The position numbers were made by a program, and so were the translations under genes. The notes under the pieces were generated by a model. That model ran no database searches and had not been told where the DNA came from. It was given only the letters and a program-made list of their open reading frames with translations. Below are positions 1 to 9,738 of a stretch of 64,000 nt of DNA, piece by piece. The stretch covers positions 6,537,687 through 6,601,686 of the forward strand of contig AP018269.1 of the NCBI GenBank assembly GCA_003994795.1, given 5' to 3'. Position 1 is the stretch's first letter, and each line of letters begins with the position of its first letter. The stretch comes from Cylindrospermum sp. NIES-4074. GTDB lineage: Bacteria > Cyanobacteriota > Cyanobacteriia > Cyanobacteriales > Nostocaceae.

Positions 1-2687
1 TCATAGTGGACTTGACCTCTGATGTTTAACCAGTGGATGCTGCCGTCGGGCCAAATCACCCGATATTCTGCCACTAGTGGGGTGCCTTCTTTAATAATGC
101 GTGCTGTGGCTTGTGCCAAAGGCTCCCGGTCTTCTGGATGAATGCGTTGGGTGATGTCTTCAATGGTGGGATCACATAAGCCGCTGGGCAAACCGTATAG
201 CGGCGCCATATTGGGAGACCACAGGCAGGTGTTAGTGAGTAGATTCCAATCCCATATACCCATTTGGGCGGCATCTAGAGCTAGAGTCAGTCGCACTTCG
301 CTCTCGTGTAGTGATTCTTCTGCCTGTTTGCGCTTGGTGATGTCCTGAACGATGCCACCATAAGAATAAATCTTTCCTTGTTCTTGTTGTATGGCAAAGC
401 CCCGATCCCAGATCCAGCGCACTGACCCATCAGGTCGCACAATGCGATATTCTGTATCTGTGGACTCACCCAGTTTTTGTCTGGCTAATTTTGCCATCAC
501 GCGATCGCGATCTTCTGGATAAATAGCTTCTAACCAAGAGTTCGGCTGGTCGCGCAAGCTTTGGCATGAACGACCCCAAATTTTCTCATAAACAGAATTC
601 ACATACAAGTTTTCCCCTGTTTCTAGATTGGCAATCCAGATGAGTACCTCGGCGTTGTCAGCAAAATGGCGAAATTTCTCCTCGCTCTGGCGCAGTGCTG
701 CTTCTACCTGCTTGCGCTCTGTGATATCTTCGGCAATACCACCGTAATACTCCACTAGTCCGCGTTCATTATAGATAGCAAAGCTGCGATCCCAGATCCA
801 GCGCACTTTCCCATCAGGTCGCAAAATCCGATATTCTGCACTAGCAGACTTATTACTAAGCTGTTGCTCTATTGTTTGCCTCACGCGATCGCGATCTTCT
901 GGATGAACTGTTTCTATCCAAGAATGAGTCTGCTCAATCATACTCTGGCATGAACGACCCCAAACTTTCTCATAAGCAGGATTAACGTACAAGGTTTGGA
1001 ATGATTGAGGGCTGGCAATCCAGATAACTGCGTGGGTGTTTTCGGCAAAATTACGGAATTTCTCCTCGGTTTGCCGCAGCGCTGCCTCTATCTGCTTGCG
1101 CTCTGTGATATCTCTGCCTACTGCTTGTAACTCAACGACCTCTCCTGTTTCATCCCTAATGGCAGCAACATTCCATTGAAAATAGCGGATACCATTGACT
1201 GTGAATGCGCGTTGCTCACCAGTAATCAAGCGATGAGGTGGCGATGTGATTGTCGCCATATTTTCCATGACTTCTGGCATATCATCTGGATGGAAACACT
1301 GAAATAATGACTGATTGCGAAACTCTTCCCCTTGCCAACCAAATGCCAGGCACGTTGCTGTATTAGCAAAAGTCACCCTCGTCTGTAAATCAATCCGCAC
1401 AATTAGGTCAACTTGATTCTCAACCAGCTCGCGATAGAGTTTCTCACTTTGTCGCAATGCTTCTTCAACACGTTGGCGCTCTGCGATTTCCTGTTGCAAC
1501 AGCACGTTAGCCTGAGAAAGTTCCGCCGTGCGTTCTACAACCCGTTTTTCTAATTCAACAGTAGCTTGATAAAGTGCTGCCTCCACCTGTTGGCGTTCGC
1601 GTAGCGCTGTCTGCTGTTCGCTGATGTTACACAACAACCAACGCCAACCTATCCGCTGACCTTGAGCATCATGTACAGCAGCTACTTTGATACTAGCAGG
1701 GAAAGATGGGCCTGCCCGTGGTTGGAGATAAACTTCCCAATGCTTTAACTGCGGCAAATTATGCAATCGCGTCATAAAGGTCTGGCTGTCTTCTTGAGCA
1801 ATAAAAACAACCAATGGTTTACCAACCAAATATTGTGTGCGCGCACAGAGCAAGGTTGCTGCTACATGGTTTGCTTCTTTGATGATCCCTGCGGCATCTG
1901 TCACCAAGTAACCATCTGGTGCAAACTCAAACAAATCCTGATAACGCTGGCGTTCTAATTCTGCAATCTCACGCGCCACGGCTAGTTCTTCATTTTGTTG
2001 GCGCAGTTCCTCTTCAATGATTTGCAGTTCTTCTAGGGTTTGCTGAAGTTCTTCGTTAACTTGGATGACTTGGGCCGATTGTGCCTCTACCCATCGCTTT
2101 AATTGATTCTGAGTTTGGCAGCGTACCGCCTCTATTTGTTGATTTATCTGCCTTGATTCAGCTTGTGGTAGTTGTAAATTTTGTTGTAGAGCTGCAACGA
2201 CGCCTACCATTTTCACCAAGTCAAACGCTTGCAGTAAACTGGTTTCGGTGACGATTCCTACTAATTGCCCTCCAGCTTCCACAATTGGTAGATGGCGAAT
2301 CTGATGCTGATGTAATAGTGACAAGGCTGTAAAAACATCTTGAGCATCTGATTCGGTCAAGGTAACTGGTTGTGGCGTCATCACCTCAGCCATTTTCACT
2401 CTGGATAAGTCTATCCCCGAAGCTGCCAGCCTAACGACATCTCGCTCAGTGAAGATCCCTAATAAATGCTTTCCCTCTACCACCAAGATATAGCTAGTCC
2501 CTTGGTGCCGCCAGATGCTGGAGTTAAGTGATGGATGCAGGCTGGTTAGTGCAAAACTATTAATCCTTTCCTGATTCATTAACGCAATAGCATCGACTAC
2601 ATAACTATCAGGGCTAATCGTTAGGGGAGAACGATCAATAACATGATATAAAGTAGGTAAATCAATTAGCTGATCGTTAAGTAGCAT
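1..2687 (-). CDS. CBS-pair / multi-PAS sensory protein (C-terminus beyond window)
   Basis: The 895 visible codons run off the left edge of the window. The protein starts MLLNDQLIDLP. It has a CBS-domain pair at about residues 10-140, a long glutamine/glutamate-rich coiled coil (about 150-235), then at least four complete PAS/PAC units, each closed by a motif such as GRDITERKQ, AEDITERKQ or VQDITKRKQ, and part of a fifth. Coiled-coil linkers join the PAS units. It is presumably a cytoplasmic sensor, since no membrane segment is seen. The output domain (histidine kinase, GGDEF or other) lies outside the window, so the biochemical activity is not known. Two PAS units are close paralogues, sharing a WGRSCQS motif and HPEDRDRV-type ends, which suggests internal duplication. 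Confidence 0.85.
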   Translation of the reverse strand, partial: MLLNDQLIDLPTLYHVIDRSPLTISPDSYVVDAIALMNQERINSFALTSLHPSLNSSIWRHQGTSYILVVEGKHLLGIFTERDVVRLAASGIDLSRVKMAEVMTPQPVTLTESDAQDVFTALSLLHQHQIRHLPIVEAGGQLVGIVTETSLLQAFDLVKMVGVVAALQQNLQLPQAESRQINQQIEAVRCQTQNQLKRWVEAQSAQVIQVNEELQQTLEELQIIEEELRQQNEELAVAREIAELERQRYQDLFEFAPDGYLVTDAAGIIKEANHVAATLLCARTQYLVGKPLVVFIAQEDSQTFMTRLHNLPQLKHWEVYLQPRAGPSFPASIKVAAVHDAQGQRIGWRWLLCNISEQQTALRERQQVEAALYQATVELEKRVVERTAELSQANVLLQQEIAERQRVEEALRQSEKLYRELVENQVDLIVRIDLQTRVTFANTATCLAFGWQGEEFRNQSLFQCFHPDDMPEVMENMATITSPPHRLITGEQRAFTVNGIRYFQWNVAAIRDETGEVVELQAVGRDITERKQIEAALRQTEEKFRNFAENTHAVIWIASPQSFQTLYVNPAYEKVWGRSCQSMIEQTHSWIETVHPEDRDRVRQTIEQQLSNKSASAEYRILRPDGKVRWIWDRSFAIYNERGLVEYYGGIAEDITERKQVEAALRQSEEKFRHFADNAEVLIWIANLETGENLYVNSVYEKIWGRSCQSLRDQPNSWLEAIYPEDRDRVMAKLARQKLGESTDTEYRIVRPDGSVRWIWDRGFAIQQEQGKIYSYGGIVQDITKRKQAEESLHESEVRLTLALDAAQMGIWDWNLLTNTCLWSPNMAPLYGLPSGLCDPTIEDITQRIHPEDREPLAQATARIIKEGTPLVAEYRVIWPDGSIHWLNIRGQVHY

Positions 2688-3606
2688 AGTTAATTCGTCA
2701 ATTTTAATTATCTATTGACATCAGGATGATTTAGAGCAACTTATAGCGAGTAAATCGGTGCTAATCCTCTATTATTGAGGTTGGACAGGCCCATCATCCA
2801 GTTTATCCCTGAATTCCTGCCATAGCATCTGACAAGGCCCTATGCACAGACTGTAGTCGAAAATTAGTAACTCAAGTAGGACTGTAATAGAATTTTGTCG
2901 TGGTTTAACTCATTCTATTGTTAAATTAAGGATAGAGGTGCTGTTATATTAAAGAGGTTACCCTAAATTAGGGTCTTGGTGAATAGGCGATCGCAATTAA
3001 ATCCAACCATGTAAATTTTTGTAAATGAGTTGAGATCCGATTAAATCTAGCCTTGGGTGGTAAATCAATTTTATTTGATTCGTGAATTGACTCTTCAACA
3101 AAGGCACTCTTGCAATAGGGAAACACAGCGCTACAGGTGAACGCGAGCGGCAGATGCAGGAGAAGATTGAGGTATAGGCCATTTTTTGGAACATGAAACC
3201 GGAATACTATATTAATTTTGACTCACATACCTAGTTTTGTGAGCATAAATTCTTTAAATTGAGATGGCTGCAAGCAATGCGATGGGCACTCGGCCCGCCG
3301 GAGGCGTTCGCCATAGGTACAGAATTTCCTATTGGAGAGATTAAGTCGGGCAAATTTGAAGCTGCAAAATAACCTGACAAAGCTAGGTTTAGCTGTATTA
3401 AAAGATATATTTAATTTAAAGTATACTTACTTTCCTAAACTTGCAACCCTACACCCTGCTTTTCCACGATTCCACTAAGAGTAATTAGCGTTATTAATGG
3501 GGATCATGTAAAATAAAGTTGGTTACAATCAGGCACAGCAATTGCTGTATTCTCTGTAGAGAATTATAAAAGTAAGTAACTAAATAATTAATTAACATCA
3601 ATCAAA
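2688..3606. other. Intergenic region without a convincing gene
   Basis: About 0.9 kb of AT-rich DNA. It holds a short GC-rich palindromic repeat near 3279-3315 (containing GCCGGAGGCGTTCGCC), of the type scattered in Nostoc genomes. No reading frame here looks like a conserved protein. Promoters for the divergent flanking genes must lie here, but I cannot pick boxes with confidence. Confidence 0.5.
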
Positions 3607-4098
3607 ATGGTAAGAATTATTTCCGAAGTTGCCAATTCTCTAGAAATTGCCGAACTAAGAGCGGAAATATTTTCAAAACGGAATAGAGGAGAAGTTTTAT
3701 ATGATATCAAACAATTAATACCTGATCACAATCAGGAAATCGCCGAAAATCAGACAGTGTGCATTGATTTATTTATTACCCAGCTAGGATGTTCTCCCCT
3801 TGGTTCCCGCTGGAAACCAATTAATCAAACAGCAGCAAAGAAAATTTTAACTTTGATCATGACAAAAGATTTGGCTTACGGTGGCGAAATAATGAGCTTA
3901 CCAGTAGCCACAGCACTTATTGTCAAGTTATTTAACTTCTTTCCTGGCGATCGCCAATTTTTTACAAATGCATCTTTCGAGAATGATTACACCAGCATCA
4001 GCACCTGGGACTCAATTACAAAAGCCACATTTGATACAGGAATCATTATTGTCGGTAACAACCGCATTGGCATCCTGTGGGCTAAAGATGAAGATTAA
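3607..4098 (+). CDS. Hypothetical protein, 163 aa
   Basis: The reading frame is intact and starts MVRIISEVANS. No signal peptide or membrane helix is seen. Residues 76-110 (AAKKILTLIM and following) look alpha-helical, and the C-terminus contains an FDTGIIIVG stretch followed by an acidic end. I do not recognise the family. The amino-acid composition is normal for a soluble globular protein, and the flanking intergenic regions give it its own transcription unit. It is probably a real gene of unknown function. No clear Shine-Dalgarno sequence precedes the ATG. Confidence 0.6.
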   Translation: MVRIISEVANSLEIAELRAEIFSKRNRGEVLYDIKQLIPDHNQEIAENQTVCIDLFITQLGCSPLGSRWKPINQTAAKKILTLIMTKDLAYGGEIMSLPVATALIVKLFNFFPGDRQFFTNASFENDYTSISTWDSITKATFDTGIIIVGNNRIGILWAKDED

Positions 4099-4306
4099 GA
4101 AGAACTTCAAATCCACAAATCTTCTCCGTATTCTTTAGCCTCACATTTACTTATATGTTTGCCATTATACAAGTTATTTCGCTATATTCCTAATAAGGTG
4201 AGGACAGGGATTAATTAGTCGCCAGCGAATCTGTTAGTTTAAAAAATGAATAGAGCAGCTTTAGCTAATCAATCTTCAATTCCTATTCAGATTAGTAATT
4301 AGTCTT

Positions 4307-5599
4307 ATGTCCCTATTAAGTGTGTCCAGATTAATTGCACCTTTGAAGATAGCAGCGGGAACCTTCTTACTGCTTTCCATATTTACCATCAAGGCGAATA
4401 GCGCCACAATTTCTGAGGGGTTTGAGTCTGGAGTAAAAGGAGCTTATGCAGCGGCTGATGTTACTCTAAGTACAGGTGTTTGGAATTTAAATGATGCCCT
4501 AATTGGCAATACTACTAGCGATGTTAAAAGCGGGACTCAATCTACCCGCGTTCGCAACAGTGGTAAACTAACAATGAAATTCGATCGCACCACAGGCGCT
4601 GGTACTGTCACTATCAAACACGCTAAATATGGTACAGATGCCAGCACCAATTGGGGTTTGTGGTGTTCCACCAATAGTGGTTCTTCATGGACACAAATAG
4701 GTTCCACAGTCACCACCAGTTCGACAACACTGGCAACAGCAAGCTTCACCCCAAATATCTCTGGAACAGTTCGCTGTGAAGTCCGCAAAACTGATGGAAC
4801 TGCCAACAGAACCAACATTGATGATATTGTGATTACTGATTATGGCTCCTCTGGTGGGGGCACTACTCCCAGCCTACCCGCCGGTTCTGTGCCATTCTTC
4901 GACAATACCAATAACCCCATATCTGGACTAGCCTACGGTAGCCCAGCAGACGTTACACCCCCCGCCCCAACCCTGAACAGCTTTGACCAAGCTGTAGTTG
5001 ACCTTTGTGATGCACCGGGTACCGTTGTCAGTCGTGCTGGCTTCCAGACCTTGATGAATAACAATCCTACTGTGTTGGCTAATATCAAGACCTATGTGGG
5101 AGGATTTCTGGTTGCCGGTCGCACTTCTGATGCAGATTTCTTAGCTGACTTGACAAATATCTGGTTTAATGCAGATGGTTTTACCCATGTATTCTGCGGG
5201 GAACCCGTATCTGGAGGTTCTATTGGTGGACTGCATTTTGTTGGTCGTTATCTACAACTTCAGCAAGATGGTTTAGCTGGAAGGCTAGACAATAATACCT
5301 CTAAAGAAGAAGTTGTGCCCAACACCATCTACACTATTGGCGCTATTGTCAAAGTAGGCAGTGGTACTTCTCAATCTGCAATTAAGGGTTATCCCTACAC
5401 TCTCAGCGCTGAAGAATATCTAGAAAAAGGTGCTTTGGGTTATAAGAATAATCCTAATACCAGTTCCACTAACTCTGCTTGTCTTTTAACCGTAACGGAT
5501 GATGGTCAGACTTTTAAAGCTGTGTTTGTGAGAAGAGATGGCGGTATCCGCACTTTTTATCCTGATGCTACTCCCAGCGGCAGTAATTGTGCGCCGTAA
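4307..5599 (+). CDS. Secreted EndoU-type (XendoU-like) nuclease, putative
   Basis: The 430-residue protein has an N-terminal signal peptide (hydrophobic core about residues 12-28, likely cleavage after ANS near residue 32). A beta-rich, Ser/Thr-rich adhesion-like domain follows at about 35-180, then a GGG linker. The C-terminal domain (about 220-428) carries HVFCGE (His294), GGLHF (His310) and a lysine near 360 in IKGYPYT. Two histidines about 16 residues apart, followed by Lys and YPY, is the pattern I associate with bacterial EndoU RNases, a fold found in toxins and secreted enzymes. Nuclease activity is inferred. Two conserved Cys near the C-terminus may form a disulphide in the exported protein. 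No immunity gene is obvious next to it. Confidence 0.6.
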   Translation: MSLLSVSRLIAPLKIAAGTFLLLSIFTIKANSATISEGFESGVKGAYAAADVTLSTGVWNLNDALIGNTTSDVKSGTQSTRVRNSGKLTMKFDRTTGAGTVTIKHAKYGTDASTNWGLWCSTNSGSSWTQIGSTVTTSSTTLATASFTPNISGTVRCEVRKTDGTANRTNIDDIVITDYGSSGGGTTPSLPAGSVPFFDNTNNPISGLAYGSPADVTPPAPTLNSFDQAVVDLCDAPGTVVSRAGFQTLMNNNPTVLANIKTYVGGFLVAGRTSDADFLADLTNIWFNADGFTHVFCGEPVSGGSIGGLHFVGRYLQLQQDGLAGRLDNNTSKEEVVPNTIYTIGAIVKVGSGTSQSAIKGYPYTLSAEEYLEKGALGYKNNPNTSSTNSACLLTVTDDGQTFKAVFVRRDGGIRTFYPDATPSGSNCAP

Positions 5600-5632
5600 G
5601 CATAAGGTTTAAATTCGTACCTCAAACCCTTG

Positions 5633-5658
5633 TAGAGACGTTTCAGGAAACGTCTCTA
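5633..5658. repeat. Palindromic repeat, AGAGACGTTTC family, copy 1
   Basis: A perfect 12-bp inverted repeat (TAGAGACGTTTC and its complement) with a 2-base centre, lying just after the EndoU-like gene and before a convergent gene. Related copies lie at 22029, 22505, 43724 and 58134. It could act as a transcription end hairpin, but no T-run follows. Confidence 0.8.
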
Positions 5659-5692
5659 TAATGTGGTGCATAAAAATGCAAATTGCCGTAAT

Positions 5693-7255
5693 TTACCCAA
5701 CTTCCACCAAACGCCGAGATACTTCACTTTGCTGACGTAGCGATCGCCCCGTTAACAATTCTGCCACATCCATGCCATTACCAATCACACCTGGTACACT
5801 CGGATACCCAGCACTCGCCCCCACAAAAAACAGATTTGGTAACTCTGTCCTATATCCCAGACGATTTAAACCCACTTGCTTGGGTATCAACTTCGCACCA
5901 TAAATATTACCTTGGGGTTGTCCTAGATAAAATTCGCTAGTGGTGGGTGTACCATAAACTTTCATCCGGGCATAGTTATCAATATCGGGAATTAAATCGC
6001 GGACAGTAGACATAATCTGCTGATAAACTTGCCGTTTTTTGGATTTATAAGCTTTGGGGTTAGTTTTGTGCAGATTTTCAAAAGGTTGATATGCACAAAC
6101 TGTGGCAATTTCTAAAACATGATGTCCCTCTGGCGCCATTCCCGGTTCCCTAGATTTCATCGTCGGACAAGAAAGGAAAATCCACGGACGGCTAAGATTA
6201 TCTTTTAATTGCTGTGCATATTCGCTGTTCAAATCTCCTGTAGGATAATACCAAGTATTCCAGTTACCAATGCCGTAGCGTTGCGGGTCAAAATGGTTAT
6301 CTAAACCCAGGTAGATATTAAAAGCGCTGGCTGAGTATTCGTAGTTAGTGAGACGTTGATATTCTCTGCGACTCAAGACTTCAACATCATGCATCAACTC
6401 AACTGTTAATTTGGGGTCGAGGTCGCTGATGTAAGCTTTATTAGCGCGATAGATTTTCCCATCAGCCAAGACACTGTGGACGCTGTGGTTGCTGACTTGA
6501 ATATGGTTAACCTGGGTGGAGAGTTTTACCACACCGCCACCAGCAATAATTACATCAACAATGCTGTCAACCAAGTGTTTAAAATGATGTTTGGGATAGT
6601 AAGCACCTTCTGAATAGTCCCAAACTAGGGAAGTGTGGGTAAGGAGGGCGATTTGGTTGGGTGGTAGGGCATAATCGCCGCTTTGTCCTGCGAGAATTGC
6701 CTGTAGTTTAGGCGATAAACCAACGTAGTCATATAAATCTTGCAGAGTCCAATTTCGCTTCCAAAATAGATGGAAATATTTTGGTAACTTTAACCAATCA
6801 GACCACTTTTGGTCAAACCAACGGATTTCCCGCATTAGGTTGCGAATTTCTTGATGGAGTTGCTGAATCTCATGGCAATAGCGGTTAATGGCATCGGTTT
6901 CTTCAGGAAAAGTGGAAATTAAACGCGATCGCATATTTTCCCACCCTAGAGGAATTTTAAAGTCTACCTCTGGTGTGATGACGTGATCTATGCAATCTGC
7001 ATCAAGGCTATTAAAGGGTACATCCCGCTGAATATAGTTGAGAAATTGGCCTATGGTTTGACCAGAACCACATCGAGAAATATAATGCACATCGGCACAA
7101 AAGCTGTATTCACCATAATCAAAGGTGTGACAGCATCCACCAGGCAAATAATGTTTATCTAGAACAGCTACTCGATATCCTTGCTGAGTTAAACAAGCTG
7201 CCGCTGAAAGTCCGCCCAGTCCGGCTCCCATAATTACATAATCGAATGTCTCCAT
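5693..7255 (-). CDS. FAD-dependent oxidoreductase, CrtI/RetSat (phytoene desaturase-like) family
   Basis: The start is placed at the METFDY methionine because AGAGGAGG lies 6 bases upstream; the frame is open for 44 further codons, but that extension is not protein-like. The 520-residue product begins with a Rossmann FAD-binding motif (GAGLGGLSAAA, residues 10-20) followed by the LDKHYLPGG segment. It ends with the second FAD motif of the family (LFFVGASAGYPSVPG), as in carotenoid isomerases, desaturases and retinol saturases. It probably acts on a polyene, carotenoid or other lipophilic substrate, but the substrate cannot be read from sequence. It stands alone, with no carotenoid genes next to it. 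CrtH-type isomerase is an alternative name. Confidence 0.8.
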   Translation of the reverse strand: METFDYVIMGAGLGGLSAAACLTQQGYRVAVLDKHYLPGGCCHTFDYGEYSFCADVHYISRCGSGQTIGQFLNYIQRDVPFNSLDADCIDHVITPEVDFKIPLGWENMRSRLISTFPEETDAINRYCHEIQQLHQEIRNLMREIRWFDQKWSDWLKLPKYFHLFWKRNWTLQDLYDYVGLSPKLQAILAGQSGDYALPPNQIALLTHTSLVWDYSEGAYYPKHHFKHLVDSIVDVIIAGGGVVKLSTQVNHIQVSNHSVHSVLADGKIYRANKAYISDLDPKLTVELMHDVEVLSRREYQRLTNYEYSASAFNIYLGLDNHFDPQRYGIGNWNTWYYPTGDLNSEYAQQLKDNLSRPWIFLSCPTMKSREPGMAPEGHHVLEIATVCAYQPFENLHKTNPKAYKSKKRQVYQQIMSTVRDLIPDIDNYARMKVYGTPTTSEFYLGQPQGNIYGAKLIPKQVGLNRLGYRTELPNLFFVGASAGYPSVPGVIGNGMDVAELLTGRSLRQQSEVSRRLVEVG

Positions 7256-7674
7256 TTTAGCCTCCTCTGGTAATTTTGATTTTTTGCTTATTTTGGCAAT
7301 GGGTGTTTTTATTGCTATTCTTTGGGCAAAAATGCCAAAATCCTCTCCAATTCTTGACCAAGCTATGTAGTTTTCCCTAAATATCAACTAGAAACGAGAA
7401 AATACTGAATTAGCAGAGATAAATATTCAGTTGGTTGTAATTATTAGTTGGAAATACCTTGAGAATATTTAAAGTTACAGCCCTATTTAGCCACAAATCT
7501 CTGTCGCAGGTAGGAGATAATTAACAGCCAATAGATAATGAATCTCAGCCCTTGATTCATCCTTGATATTTTCACCTTATCTAAGGTTGCAAGATTAGTT
7601 GATTAGTCTTTGCTTTTCTTAATAGACAGGACTTATACCATTTTTCTTAAAGCTTGATACATATGATTGATATT

Positions 7675-7753
7675 AGCCCCCCTTTTTAAGGGGAGCCAGT
7701 TGCATGGGCGGGTTTCCCGACTTGAGCAAACTGGCGTGGGTTGGGGGGATCTT
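7675..7753 (+). repeat. 79-bp dispersed repeat, copy 1
   Basis: Runs from AGCCCCCCTTTTTAAGG to GGGGGGATCTT. It matches 9575-9653 with a single difference (A versus G within TTGCRTGGG). The core has imperfect inverted ends, GCCAGTTGC and GCAAACTGGC, around GGGTTTCCCGACTTGA. A rearranged relative is nested in the MITE at 12489-12769. Confidence 0.9.
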
Positions 7754-7805
7754 ATTTGTTTCAACCTTATGGAGAATTGATATTACGCAAAACAGAACGA
7801 AAGCA

Positions 7806-7829
7806 GCGGTAATTCATGAATTACCGCTA
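7806..7829. repeat. 24-bp perfect palindrome
   Basis: Each half is AGCGGTAATTCA read on its own strand. It has no T-run after it and stands in the middle of an intergenic region, so a terminator role is doubtful. It may be a small palindromic repeat of the host genome. Confidence 0.75.
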
Positions 7830-8033
7830 CGCAAGAATAAGCTTTTCCGCCACATCTTGCGTAAGTCCTAATAGAAATAAGTGAAATCTATATGCAGAAA
7901 ACTTAAATTCTTTTTAACCAAGAGTAGGACTTACGCCATATCTTTCTTTTCTTGGCATCAAAAATCCGCCTTCAGGCTAGGGGTAACGAAACCAATACCA
8001 TCCGGCGGCTGTATATTATTGCTTTTAGCACTA

Positions 8034-9074
8034 CTAGAGTTTTGCGTGAGCAGCCAAAATAATCTTTTCTGTTTCTTCCCAACTGATACATTTGTCAGTT
8101 ACCGAAACACCATATTGTAATTCCTCACGTTTCCCAACAATTGGTTGATTTCCTTCATACAAATTTGATTCCAGCATCATACCGACTATCGAGTTATTCC
8201 CCTCCACTATTTGTTGAATAATATTTTCAAATACAGTAGATTGTAATTTGTAGTTTTTATTTGTATTGCCGTGGCTACAGTCAATGACTATTCTCGGTGG
8301 TAAATTAGCTGATTTTAATTTTTCCTCCACTAGTTTAACATTGTGTGCATCAAAGTTTGGCTGGTTTCCCCCACGTAAAATTACATGGCCATAGACATTT
8401 CCTCTAGTTTGAAATACACTTACCTGCCCTTTTTGATTAATTCCCAGAAAATTGTGCGGACTTTTAGCTGATTCCAGAGCATTTAAAGCTACTTGAATAT
8501 TGCCATCAGTACCATTTTTAAAACCCACAGGCATGGAAAGTCCACTAGCTATTTCTCGGTGAGTTTGTGATTCAGTTGTGCGTGCACCAATTGCTGACCA
8601 AGAAATCAATTCACTAATATACTGTGGGATAATGGGATCGAGTGCTTCTGTAGCAGCAGGTAATCCTAATTCTGTAATTCTTAACAACAGACTACGGGCA
8701 ATTAATAAACCATTTTCTACTTGAAAAGAATCATCCATTTCTGGATCATTAATTAACCCTTTCCAGCCTACAGTTGTTCTAGGTTTTTCAAAGTACACCC
8801 TCATAATCAGCAGCAATTTATCTTTGACTTTCTCAGCCAAAATTTTCAACTTTTCAGAATATTCAAGTGCTGCTTTGGGATCGTGAATTGAGCATGGACC
8901 AACTACAATAAATTTTCTGCTGTCTTGGAAATCTAGAATTTGTTCTAGTTCATGCCTAAATTTTAAAACTGTATGTTCAGCCGACTTTGTTAGAGGTAAC
9001 CTTGACTTGACATCATTGGGAGTTAATAAAACGTGGGAACTCTTGATGTTAGTGTTAATTAATTTATTGAGCAT
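8034..9074 (-). CDS. 3-deoxy-7-phosphoheptulonate synthase (DAHP synthase, class I AroFGH type)
   Basis: Catalyses PEP + erythrose-4-phosphate to DAHP, the first step of the shikimate pathway. The start is placed at MLNKLINTNI, which aligns with the usual N-terminus (NKL...VLLTP) of this family and gives 346 residues, a normal length; a TTG 23 codons upstream is possible. Motifs from this start: GPCSIHD (about 60-66, metal Cys), RTTESQTHRE, KNGTDG, and IDCSHGN (metal His). It lies alone, not with other shikimate genes, so it may be a second copy feeding a special aromatic product, though this is inference. It is AT-rich, as is its surrounding DNA. Confidence 0.93.
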   Translation of the reverse strand: MLNKLINTNIKSSHVLLTPNDVKSRLPLTKSAEHTVLKFRHELEQILDFQDSRKFIVVGPCSIHDPKAALEYSEKLKILAEKVKDKLLLIMRVYFEKPRTTVGWKGLINDPEMDDSFQVENGLLIARSLLLRITELGLPAATEALDPIIPQYISELISWSAIGARTTESQTHREIASGLSMPVGFKNGTDGNIQVALNALESAKSPHNFLGINQKGQVSVFQTRGNVYGHVILRGGNQPNFDAHNVKLVEEKLKSANLPPRIVIDCSHGNTNKNYKLQSTVFENIIQQIVEGNNSIVGMMLESNLYEGNQPIVGKREELQYGVSVTDKCISWEETEKIILAAHAKL

Positions 9075-9503
9075 TGAGAGAATCTCTTGATTTGTGATCT
9101 GCTCACCATGAGCAAAAATATTAATATACACATTTTTGCTCAAAAATACAAGATAGCCTCATATAATTTAAAAAAATTAAATTTTTCTAGTTAATAAGTT
9201 AATAATTTGACTTGATTTTATGATAACAATAACTACTGACAGTAACTTTGTTTCTTCTTATAGTTGTAAAGAGGGTAATATTTTCCCAGTTTTGCAGTAA
9301 TACTAGATTTCCATCTCAGTCAAGGTTAATTGTCGGTTGGGTAGAATGATAGCAAAACCCAACATTTTTGGGGTTTTGTTGGGTTCCCTCATAAAACGTA
9401 GGTTTCCTACGCAATTTAAGGTTTCTGGCTCTAACTGAACCGTATTAGAGTTTATAGCGCCTCTTACAAAAGTAGTTTTTGTAAGAGTTGGGAAAAGGAT
9501 AAT

Positions 9504-9688
9504 TCCCAATACGGTTCGGATAAGATCCCCCCGCCTGCGGCGACCCCCTTAAAAAGGGAGTAAAGGAGGAAAATAGCCCCCCTTTTTAAGGGGAGCCAGT
9601 TGCGTGGGCGGGTTTCCCGACTTGAGCAAACTGGCGTGGGTTGGGGGGATCTTCGAGAAATCAAAACGCTAACCGAACCGTATTGGGA
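9504..9688. mobile_element. MITE-like element with 16-bp terminal inverted repeats
   Basis: Left end TCCCAATACGGTTCGG (9504-9519) and right end its exact complement CCGAACCGTATTGGGA (9673-9688), 185 bp in all, with no coding capacity. The 79-bp repeat lies inside. No target duplication can be fixed. Non-autonomous element is an inference from structure. Confidence 0.55.
9575..9653 (+). repeat. 79-bp dispersed repeat, copy 2
   Basis: One mismatch to the copy at 7675-7753 over 79 bases. Nested within the 9504-9688 element. Confidence 0.9.
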
Positions 9689-9738
9689 TAATTCCAGCCC
9701 TTTCCCCTTTTTCCTATTTCTGCAAAAACTCTGTTGGA

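Larger units (their letters stand above)
7256..8033. other. Repeat-rich intergenic region
   Basis: Holds the 79-bp dispersed repeat (7675-7753), a 24-bp perfect palindrome (7806-7829) and copies of the short motif ACTTACGC/GGACTTAC near 7860-7930 that recurs elsewhere in the window (for example 22141). No gene is supported. Confidence 0.6.
9144..9738. other. Intergenic region dominated by a nested repeat element
   Basis: Contains a 16-bp inverted repeat pair (9504-9519 and 9673-9688) enclosing poly-C/G tracts and the second copy of the 79-bp repeat. Short reading frames that cross it on the minus strand are translated repeats and are not reported as genes. Confidence 0.7.

Noticed and set aside
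2997-3194. 65-codon minus-strand frame
   Set aside because: No start signal, no conserved look, and it spans an intergenic repeat-containing region.
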